Assembly: GCF_000701705.1 (NCBI RefSeq)
Contig: NZ_JNJP01000015.1
Coordinates: forward strand, 1-64,000
From: Bilophila wadsworthia ATCC 49260
GTDB lineage: Bacteria; Desulfobacterota; Desulfovibrionia; Desulfovibrionales; Desulfovibrionaceae
DNA length: 64,000 nucleotides
Direction: 5' to 3'
Part shown: piece by piece, positions 59,483-64,000 of the stretch
Numbering within the stretch: position 1 is the first letter of the stretch
Layout of the letters: every line of letters begins with the position of its first letter
Notes under the pieces: generated by a model
Told to the model about the DNA's origin: nothing
Databases searched by the model: none
The model's input: the letters and a program-made list of their open reading frames with translations, nothing else
Translations under genes and position numbers: made by a program

Positions 59483-59668
59483 ATGAAGGTCAACCGTTAT
59501 TACAGCGATCAGCTCAGGAGCGTTTTGTACCAGCTGATTGATGCGGGCAGGGTGTTGCAGCCGGAGAATCAAGCCGAATTCAGGGAGCTGTTGCAGGAAC
59601 TCGGAGCTCTTGCCGATACCGTAGAGAGCTTTGAGGATCTTTATCTCAGCATGCCGGAGGCGAAGTAG
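59483..59668 (+). CDS. Small phage protein, tandem paralogue 2
   Basis: 61 residues, three bases after its paralogue. Helical; begins MKVNRYYSDQLRSVLYQLID and shares the SDQLRSV and LGALADTVESFE positions with the previous protein, indicating a tandem duplication. Function unknown. Confidence 0.6.
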   Translation: MKVNRYYSDQLRSVLYQLIDAGRVLQPENQAEFRELLQELGALADTVESFEDLYLSMPEAK

Positions 59669-59669
59669 T

Positions 59670-60161
59670 ATGGCGGAAAAGCTCATTATTAAGGATGTGC
59701 AGCAGGCTGAAGGCGCTCTGGCCGAGATGTTGGCCATCAGCCGCAAGCTCTCTCTGGTCGAGGGCGCGATGAACGAAGAGATCGACTCCGCCAAGGCCCG
59801 AGCGCAGCAGGAGGGCACCCCGCTGTTTGCCCGGTATACGGAGCTGGAGAAGGCGGTCAAGGCGTTTGGAACGCTGAATAAATCTAGGCTGTTCGCGAAC
59901 AAAAAGAGCATTGATCTGGCGTTCGGCACCATTTCGTTCCGGCAGTCCGAGCGCATCGTCCTCCAGAACGGCATATCCGACGTCATGGCGCTCCAGAAGC
60001 TCCGCGAGTTCGGTCTGCTGGACGGCATCCGCGTGAAGGAAGAGCTGGATCGGGCGGCGATGATGGCTTGGCCCGACTCCAAGCTGGAGATGGTCGGCAT
60101 GAAGCGCCGCACGGTCGAGAGCATCTCCGTCGACGTCAAAGCCGAAGAGCTGGCGGGGTAA
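59670..60161 (+). CDS. gam: Host-nuclease inhibitor Gam
   Basis: A 163-residue Mu Gam-like DNA-end-binding protein that protects linear phage DNA from exonucleases and is structurally related to eukaryotic Ku. Characteristic features are the long N-terminal helix (AEMLAISRKLSLVEGAMNEE, then IDSAKARAQQEG), FGTISFRQSERIVL, and the C-terminal MAWPDSKLEMVGMKRRT (compare the typical LP..l...Gv....E.F). Starts two bases after the preceding stop. Confidence 0.9.
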   Translation: MAEKLIIKDVQQAEGALAEMLAISRKLSLVEGAMNEEIDSAKARAQQEGTPLFARYTELEKAVKAFGTLNKSRLFANKKSIDLAFGTISFRQSERIVLQNGISDVMALQKLREFGLLDGIRVKEELDRAAMMAWPDSKLEMVGMKRRTVESISVDVKAEELAG

Positions 60162-60162
60162 C

Positions 60163-60411
60163 ATGGCACGGGTCGCTTTCTCCAAGGCCGGGCTCGAAAT
60201 CCTCGGGCGGAAGTACGCGGAGTGCGTGCTTCGGGACGCAACGCTCCCGCCCGAAGCCATGCCGCTGCTCACCCAAAGCGAGGAGTGGGCGGAGGCGACG
60301 CCACTGCTCAGAAAGAGCGTGTGTGACGCCATCCGCGAGAACGCCCGGCGAGAGCTTCTGAATGCGGGATTCCCCGCTGAGAAGATAAACCAAGTTATCA
60401 AAAGAGGTTAA
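60163..60411 (+). CDS. Small phage protein, unknown
   Basis: 82 residues, one base after gam. A basic N-terminus (MARVAFSKAGLEILGRKYAE) and a helical C-terminus (AIRENARRELLNAGFPAEKI) are visible; no known motif. Conserved position between gam and the HU-like gene suggests an early-operon accessory role. Confidence 0.6.
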   Translation: MARVAFSKAGLEILGRKYAECVLRDATLPPEAMPLLTQSEEWAEATPLLRKSVCDAIRENARRELLNAGFPAEKINQVIKRG

Positions 60412-60412
60412 C

Positions 60413-60700
60413 ATGAAAAAGGCTGAACTCATCAAGAAATGGCACGAAAAGATCGCCGAGAACGGCATCAACTATTCGGCGGCGCGGCTGGAGATGCTCC
60501 TCGAGTCCCTGTGCGACACCTTGTCCGCAGAGCTTTTCGAAGGCGGGGAAGTGTCTCTTCCGGGCATCGGCAAGCTCAAGTCCGTACAGGTTCCCGGGCG
60601 GGATCGCCTTAACCCTCGTACCGGTGAAAAGGTGTTCGTTCCCGCGCACCTTAAGGTGGTTTTCCGGCCTTCCAAGACCTTCAGCGAACGTCTGAACTGA
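60413..60700 (+). CDS. HU/IHF-family DNA-bending protein
   Basis: 95 residues of the bacterial histone-like family: helical N-terminal dimer part (MKKAELIKKWHEKIAENGIN), the beta-arm region GGEVSLPGIGKLKSVQVPGR with the Asn-Pro of RLNPRTGEKVFVPAH at the tip, and VVFRPSKTFSERLN at the end. Mu transposition needs HU and IHF from the host; this prophage appears to supply its own relative. It starts one base after the previous stop. Confidence 0.9.
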   Translation: MKKAELIKKWHEKIAENGINYSAARLEMLLESLCDTLSAELFEGGEVSLPGIGKLKSVQVPGRDRLNPRTGEKVFVPAHLKVVFRPSKTFSERLN

Positions 60701-60711
60701 GGAGTTGTCCC

Positions 60712-60894
60712 ATGAGTGAAGAACAGCTGATCCATTGCAGCTTTTGCGGACGTTCCGAGGCCGAATGCAAGCACCTTATTACGGGAAAGGACGGCGTACA
60801 TATTTGCGGCAATTGCGTGCTGGATTGCGCAACTATGCTGATTGAAAACCAAAAGCAGGAAGATGCCGAGCAGCAGAAAGAAGACGGGGAATAG
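60712..60894 (+). CDS. Stand-alone ClpX-type C4 zinc-finger protein
   Basis: 60 residues. The first 43 match the zinc-binding domain found at the N-terminus of the ClpX unfoldase: IHCSFCGRSEAECKHLITG and DGVHICGNCVLDCATML, with the four Cys of CxxC...CxxC plus an extra Cys. The acidic tail (ENQKQEDAEQQKEDGE) replaces the ATPase. In ClpX this domain dimerises and docks adaptors and some substrates. GGAGTTG lies upstream. A regulator or decoy for host ClpX is inferred from the family; ClpX disassembles the Mu transpososome, which makes the gene's location pointed. Confidence 0.82.
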   Translation: MSEEQLIHCSFCGRSEAECKHLITGKDGVHICGNCVLDCATMLIENQKQEDAEQQKEDGE

Positions 60895-60896
60895 AC

Positions 60897-60950
60897 GCGA
60901 AACGGCCCACACGGGCCGTCATCCGGGTTGGCTACCGGATCTGATGAGCG
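60897..60950 (+). repeat. Intergenic two-hairpin element, copy 1
   Basis: GCGAAACGGCCC-ACAC-GGGCCGT, then ATCCGG...CCGGAT, then CTGATGAGC. It starts two bases after a stop codon and ends just before the next ribosome binding site. Confidence 0.8.
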
Positions 60951-60967
60951 AGCCGAAGGAGGAGATG

Positions 60968-61243
60968 GTGGCAAAGAATAACAAAAGTAAATCGCTGGGT
61001 CCCGATTTTGAAAGCGGGATGCTCGTAGGGTTTGCGGACGGCCTGTCGCTTATGCATCAGATGCTCACCGAGGCGGTCGAATTCACAGCACCTACGAATC
61101 CGGGAATTAGTGCCTTTCTGAGGGGACTTACGGACAACATGGGGAAGGATATACCAGACATGTTGAAGGGTTACCATGAAGCAAAGGGGCTTTCCGTGTC
61201 GCTCGAAGTCACTGTTACAAGCGAAGGCAGAAAATGGAACTGA
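60968..61243 (+). CDS. Small phage protein, unknown
   Basis: 91 residues. The GTG at 60968 has AAGGAGG at five bases; ATG 60965 is too close to it and ATG 60944 belongs to the repeat element. Sequence begins VAKNNKSKSLGPDFESGMLV and has a helical middle (DGLSLMHQMLTEAVEF). No family recognised. Confidence 0.55.
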   Translation: MAKNNKSKSLGPDFESGMLVGFADGLSLMHQMLTEAVEFTAPTNPGISAFLRGLTDNMGKDIPDMLKGYHEAKGLSVSLEVTVTSEGRKWN

Positions 61244-61413
61244 TTGACCATATGCCCGTCACAGAACGCGGCGGCAGGACGATCATCGGCGAGGGCGTCA
61301 AGTTCGAGCGTATCCGCCGGATTACCGGCTACCTTGTCGGCATGGTGGATCGGTTCAACAACGCCAAACGCGCGGAACTGAAAGACCACGTGAAGCACGT
61401 AAAGATGAACTGA
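61234..61413 (+). CDS. Short protein resembling the C-terminal tail of anaerobic ribonucleotide reductase (NrdD)
   Basis: 59 residues, overlapping the previous gene by ten bases, with GAAGG upstream. FERIRRITGYLVGMVDRFNN, AKRAELKDHVKH resembles the R-x-(V/C)-GYL...(R/W)FN-x-(A/G)K-x2-E-x4-V sequence near the glycyl-radical end of NrdD. Short proteins of this type occur on mobile elements. The catalytic domain is missing, so it could only repair or modulate a host enzyme, or be an unrelated look-alike. Confidence 0.55.
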   Translation: MELIDHMPVTERGGRTIIGEGVKFERIRRITGYLVGMVDRFNNAKRAELKDHVKHVKMN

Positions 61414-61470
61414 GCGAAACGGCCCTACGCGGGCCGTCGCCGGATGATTTCCGGCCTGATGAGCACAAGC
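61414..61470 (+). repeat. Intergenic two-hairpin element, copy 2
   Basis: GCGAAACGGCCC-TACGC-GGGCCGT, then GCCGG-ATGATTT-CCGGC, then CTGATGAGCACAAGC. It follows the TGA of the NrdD-like gene without a gap. Confidence 0.85.
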
Positions 61471-61484
61471 AAAAAGGAGACGCT

Positions 61485-61637
61485 ATGACCGTTGCAGAGT
61501 TTATCGAGGAGTTGCAGGAAGATTACGATCCCGACGTTCAGGTTGAAAGTATCCACATGAAAACGTCAGATGGAATGATCTACTTCTACGGAGCAACGTC
61601 GTTCTCCGGGGGTGACGGTGAAAAGGAGGAAGAATGA
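61485..61637 (+). CDS. Small acidic phage protein, unknown
   Basis: 50 residues, AAGGAG six bases before the ATG. Begins MTVAEFIEELQEDYDPDVQV and ends in a Glu-rich tail; strongly acidic. Its stop overlaps the next start (ATGA). No family recognised; short acidic early phage proteins are often inhibitors of host factors, but nothing here proves it. Confidence 0.6.
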   Translation: MTVAEFIEELQEDYDPDVQVESIHMKTSDGMIYFYGATSFSGGDGEKEEE

Positions 61638-61975
61638 TGTCCGCAGTCCGCACTTCCTCGCCCGCGTCGACGGAAGGTGAAGCTGTAAGAAAGCTCCTGA
61701 CGTTTTCCAAAGAAGTCATCATAGAGGCATTTCTCTCCGTCAGCCCGTTTTTGAATGTGAACTCTGTTATTTCTGAATGTAAAGAGATACATAGGGATAA
61801 CCAGTTTAAAATGCTCATGAAACGCGACGAGGAACTCAGCAAGCAGCGGTGTATAGTCGCAAACGCACAACCGGGAGACATAGAAGAATTTTGTGTATGG
61901 AAGAAAAAGATGAAGAAGCTCATCGAAGAACAGAACATCATAGAAAAAAAGATAGACAGGCTTTTGGCCAGATAA
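61634..61975 (+). CDS. Small phage protein, unknown
   Basis: 113 residues, translationally coupled to the acidic protein. Helical, with a charged C-terminal coiled coil (EFCVWKKKMKKLIEEQNIIE). AT-richer than its neighbours, which suggests a more recent acquisition. Function unknown. Confidence 0.55.
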   Translation: MMSAVRTSSPASTEGEAVRKLLTFSKEVIIEAFLSVSPFLNVNSVISECKEIHRDNQFKMLMKRDEELSKQRCIVANAQPGDIEEFCVWKKKMKKLIEEQNIIEKKIDRLLAR

Positions 61976-61979
61976 CCAT

Positions 61980-62004
61980 GCGAAACGCCCCGGCCTGACG
62001 AGCA
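61980..62004 (+). repeat. Intergenic element, copy 3 (internally deleted)
   Basis: GCGAAACG joins directly to CCCCGGCCTGACGAGCA: both ends of the element are present but the two hairpins are lost. Confidence 0.65.
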
Positions 62005-62023
62005 ACCCAAGGAGAAAAGCACC

Positions 62024-62287
62024 ATGCGTGGAGCGATTTCGGATGAAGTTTTGTCCATCGTGCGGGAGATGGTCAACAAGAATACTGCAAACGTAACACT
62101 GCCGTCTAATGCCGTGGAGGCTATGATTAACCGGATAGACCATCAAGATAAAACACTCCGTGCATATCGGGTTCTTGTCGCTTGCCACGACAATTACCTT
62201 TGTGATGTGGATAAAACCACGGCTGTGTCCGAACGCCTCCTCCGTCTGGAATCTGCACGGCAAATAGTGGCCGAGTTGGAAATTTAG
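62024..62287 (+). CDS. Small phage protein, unknown
   Basis: 87 residues with AAGGAG upstream. Begins MRGAISDEVLSIVREMVNKN; helical, with ending LESARQIVAELEI. No known motif. Flanked on both sides by copies of the intergenic element, as though this gene were a cassette. Confidence 0.55.
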   Translation: MRGAISDEVLSIVREMVNKNTANVTLPSNAVEAMINRIDHQDKTLRAYRVLVACHDNYLCDVDKTTAVSERLLRLESARQIVAELEI

Positions 62288-62344
62288 CGAAACGGCCCTG
62301 CGGGGCCGTCGCCGGATGATTTCCGGCCTGATGAGCATAAGCAA
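62287..62344 (+). repeat. Intergenic two-hairpin element, copy 4
   Basis: GCGAAACGGCCC-TGC-GGGGCCGT, then GCCGG-ATGATTT-CCGGC, then CTGATGAGCATAAGC. Nearly identical to copy 2; its first G is the last base of a TAG stop. Confidence 0.85.
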
Positions 62345-62360
62345 ATCCAGTGGAGTATGT

Positions 62361-62567
62361 ATGAAATTGGGAAGTTACACGACGTGTACGGATTGCGCGG
62401 CACTGGTGCGCCGGTATCGGCGCAGCCAGTCTCCGGCGCTGTACTGCCGTCTCGGCTATCCGATCCGCGATGCCGCTCCGGCTGGCATGTGTCCGCATCC
62501 GGAGACGGCGCGGGAGGTCGGCCTTGCCCGCAAGCTCTACAGGAGGCTCTCATGCCGCGATATGTAG
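62361..62567 (+). CDS. Small cysteine-containing phage protein
   Basis: 68 residues, TGGAG five bases before the ATG. Residues 8-45 hold CTDC, then single Cys in ALYCRLGYPIRDAAPAGMCP, a likely zinc-binding set. The second half is Arg-rich. It overlaps the next gene by 16 bases. An overlapping frame from 62357 is open but lacks its own ribosome binding site until 62552. Confidence 0.6.
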   Translation: MKLGSYTTCTDCAALVRRYRRSQSPALYCRLGYPIRDAAPAGMCPHPETAREVGLARKLYRRLSCRDM

Positions 62568-62764
62568 CAACGGTTTCCGGCGCGGGCGTCCACGCCATCA
62601 AAGACATGGAACAGGGTGATACGGTTTGTCTTTTCATGCTTAAAAGGGGTGGAAGCTTCGAGCAGCTCAGAGACAACCTGAATACCTGCCTTCGTGCCCT
62701 GAACTACGTCGACGAGCAACGTAAGGAGAAAAAGCATGGACTGGCGTCGGATTCCCCACGCTGA
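62552..62764 (+). CDS. Small phage protein, unknown
   Basis: 70 residues with AGGAGG upstream. Begins MPRYVATVSGAGVHAIKDME and contains CLFMLKRGGSFEQLRDNLN. Its end overlaps the start of the NUMOD4 gene by 29 bases. No family recognised. Confidence 0.55.
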   Translation: MPRYVATVSGAGVHAIKDMEQGDTVCLFMLKRGGSFEQLRDNLNTCLRALNYVDEQRKEKKHGLASDSPR

Positions 62765-63043
62765 AGGGTATGAGATGTCCGAGTCCGGTGATGTCCGCCG
62801 GGCGGACGGGCTGCTCGTTCCTTATTACCGCTTGCTGTGGGGGGGCGTCACGCGGTCATGTCGGCGGAAACGCTTTATCGCATGACCTTTGACGGCCCGC
62901 TCCCTGAGCGTTCCTCGGGCGCTCCCCACAGCGTGGATGTCGACGAAAGGCGTCTTGAGGCCGCGCAGCGCCTTGTCGAAAGACTCTGGCGTGAAAACGA
63001 CGAGCTTCGCGCTCGGTTTGCGGCGTTCGGCATTAATATCTGA
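62736..63043 (+). pseudogene. NUMOD4-type DNA-binding protein, split by a frameshift at a run of seven G
   Basis: The first frame (62736-62885) reads MDWRRIPHAEGYEMSESGDV, the NUMOD4 motif of homing-endonuclease-associated proteins, then runs out of homology at 62839-62845 (GGGGGGG) and stops. Adding one G restores a continuous frame through GGRHAVMSAETLYRMTFDGP to the stop at 63043 with the helical tail EAAQRLVERLWRENDELRAR. No HNH nuclease domain is present. AAGGAG precedes the ATG. The break is a real mutation, phase variation or a sequencing error. Confidence 0.65.
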
Positions 63044-63051
63044 GGATCAGG

Positions 63052-63495
63052 ATGATGGCGGAAGATAATCGAAAATTTATCGGATCGATTTGTGTCAGAA
63101 TCGGCACGGAACGCACGAAGATCGAGCTGTCTCCCGCCTCTGTCCACGGCGGCGGGGACGGATTTCGTGTGCGCGTGAACCGGTGTTGGGTTGATGCGCC
63201 GGAAGGCGGAGCGCTTTTTGTCGGCCCGGATCGGCTTGGCCAGCTTGTGGCTGACGTCGCCCTCGGCGGCATGCCCGTCCCGGAACCGGCTCCCGCTCTT
63301 CCAGCGAAGACACGGGTGAGCATCCGGCGCGAAACTGGCGGCATCATCTGGCATGACGGTGCGTGGACAATTTCGCCGCCGATCCGGGCTTATGACGGGC
63401 GCTGGTACGTCGCCGTCACCACGGCCCGCAAGGGAATTGAGTTTGTTCCTGTAAGCAGTGTCATCAGGAGTAACCATAGTGGTCACACAGAATAG
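63052..63495 (+). CDS. Phage protein, unknown
   Basis: 147 residues. Mostly beta-strand in character (FIGSICVRIGTERTKIELSP; TVRVSIRRETGGIIWHDGAW-like text), with Val/Gly-rich repeats and no signal peptide. AGGATCAGG precedes the ATG; a second ATG follows one codon later. Its end overlaps the gemA start by 17 bases. No family recognised. Confidence 0.6.
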   Translation: MMAEDNRKFIGSICVRIGTERTKIELSPASVHGGGDGFRVRVNRCWVDAPEGGALFVGPDRLGQLVADVALGGMPVPEPAPALPAKTRVSIRRETGGIIWHDGAWTISPPIRAYDGRWYVAVTTARKGIEFVPVSSVIRSNHSGHTE

Positions 63496-63943
63496 ACGCC
63501 CTCTGTATGCGAAAATCGCAATCGCCCGGAAGCAGCTCCCGCATCTTGACGAAGACGCCTACCGCGAACTGCTGAAGAGGGAATTCGGCAAGGAAAGCAG
63601 TAAAGAGCTTAACTGGTATCAGCTTGAAAGGCTGATCCAGCTTCTCGCCGGGCTCGGGGCACACTTTGAAAGCGGAGGAAGCAATCGCAAGGTGACCGCC
63701 AAGGCCCGCCCGGACTGGATTTCAGTGCCCGACGATGCACCGCACGCATCGCTGAAGCGCCAAATACTGGCGATCTGGAAGAAGCTCGGCTACAGCATGA
63801 CAAGCCTCGAAACCCGCGTCCAGCGGCAGTTTGGTACGCACACCTTCGCCTGGGTGCATGACCACGAGAAGCTGACGGCCCTGCTGACCGATCTGCAGAA
63901 GCGGGAAAGGGCCTTCGACAAAAAGCGCGGGGCCACGGCGTGA
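63479..63943 (+). CDS. gemA: Phage regulatory protein GemA
   Basis: 154 residues of the Mu GemA (gp16) family, early proteins reported to modulate host gene expression. Typical text is KIAIARKQLPHLDEDAYREL and WIKKLGYSMTSLETRV-like (IWKKLGYSMTSLETRVQRQF), ending in a helical tail. I choose GTG 63479, with AGGAG eight bases before it; a GTG at 63458 is in frame but has no ribosome binding site. It lies at the usual Mu position before the middle regulator. Confidence 0.88.
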   Translation: MVTQNRRPLYAKIAIARKQLPHLDEDAYRELLKREFGKESSKELNWYQLERLIQLLAGLGAHFESGGSNRKVTAKARPDWISVPDDAPHASLKRQILAIWKKLGYSMTSLETRVQRQFGTHTFAWVHDHEKLTALLTDLQKRERAFDKKRGATA

Positions 63944-64000
63944 ATGCGGCGCTGGAGAGCCTCCGAGCTGACATCCTCGCGCGGCACACGTCCGTTTACC
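63940..64000 (+). CDS. Partial gene at the window edge, possible Mor-type middle regulator
   Basis: A GTG start overlapping the gemA stop gives VNAALESLRADILARHTSVY and runs off the window. In Mu the gene after gemA is mor, the activator of middle transcription. Only 20 codons are visible, and an ATG at 63943 in another frame is also open, so both frame and function are tentative. Confidence 0.35.
   Translation, partial: MNAALESLRADILARHTSVY

Larger units (their letters stand above)
53100..64000 (+). mobile_element. Mu-like transposable prophage, left (regulatory, transposition and early) part
   Basis: Gene order follows phage Mu: a leftward repressor, rightward small regulators, MuA, MuB, a string of small early genes, Gam, GemA, then the start of a probable middle regulator at the window edge. 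The left boundary must lie between the terminator at 53004 and the repressor stop at 53300; the tandem 11-bp repeats at 53111-53143 are the best landmark. Late genes and the right end are outside the window, so intactness is unknown. Confidence 0.92.

Noticed and set aside
62357..62764. A single 135-residue protein from ATG 62357
   Set aside because: Its first half overlaps the better-supported Cys-containing protein at 62361; a proper ribosome binding site for this frame appears only at 62552.

Overview
The window is GC-rich (roughly 60% in genes) and looks like the chromosome of a gut-type Desulfovibrionaceae bacterium. A Bilophila-like genome is my best inference; I did not search a database. 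Supporting signs are a Desulfovibrio-type molybdenum aldehyde oxidoreductase (Mop), meso-diaminopimelate dehydrogenase, APS-reductase-like flavoprotein/ferredoxin pairs, and a large investment in TctABC, TRAP and DASS carboxylate/anion transporters run by sigma-54 activators.

Layout. 1-713: a complete IS1595/ISXO2-type insertion sequence. 832-10982: housekeeping and envelope genes (XerC-like recombinase, DprA, a tRNA-editing SAD protein, Ddh, tRNA-Gly(GCC), MltA, an MBOAT O-acyltransferase with an unusual SGNH-esterase fusion, a HAD phosphatase). 11516-14742: an overlapping pair on the minus strand, a sugar-type periplasmic binding lipoprotein and a Cache/GGDEF-EAL protein. 15522-18415: a scarred locus with an N-terminally truncated SDR meeting a truncated TctA head-to-head, followed by a TctC/ThDP-enzyme chimera; both joins look like deletions. 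18549-23192: Mop, a DUF4125 protein and a winged-helix protein.

23365-30927 is a minus-strand catabolic unit: Crp/Fnr regulator, an FAD flavoprotein, a GltD-like Fe-S oxidoreductase and a TRAP transporter, with a large palindromic operator candidate in front. 31176-40139 is a minus-strand operon (TctC, fused TctA-TctB, a PLP D-cysteine desulfhydrase-family enzyme, a GltS-like FMN protein, an N-acyl-D-amino-acid deacylase, a second GltS-like protein). It has a recognisable sigma-54 promoter and a divergent PrpR-type activator. 42483-46010 is a second sigma-54 operon (ferredoxin, AprA-like flavoprotein, DASS transporter) with its own divergent activator. The three units share a plan: one dedicated importer, one or more flavin/Fe-S oxidoreductases, one linked regulator. 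They probably feed organic acids, amino acids or sulfonates into anaerobic metabolism. 47932-52139 encodes a phosphorelay (HD-GYP response regulator, HPt protein, hybrid kinase), so c-di-GMP turnover is represented twice in the window.

53100-64000 is the left part of a Mu-like transposable prophage running off the window: repressor (minus), early regulators, MuA, MuB, Gam, a HU-like protein, GemA, and many small early genes. Its notable details are a perfect operator dyad by the repressor, a stand-alone ClpX-type zinc finger, a degenerate GC-rich repeat tract before MuA, a four-copy intergenic two-hairpin element, and a NUMOD4 gene broken at a run of seven G. A 23-codon hydrophobic micro-ORF with a strong ribosome binding site and terminator lies just outside the prophage.
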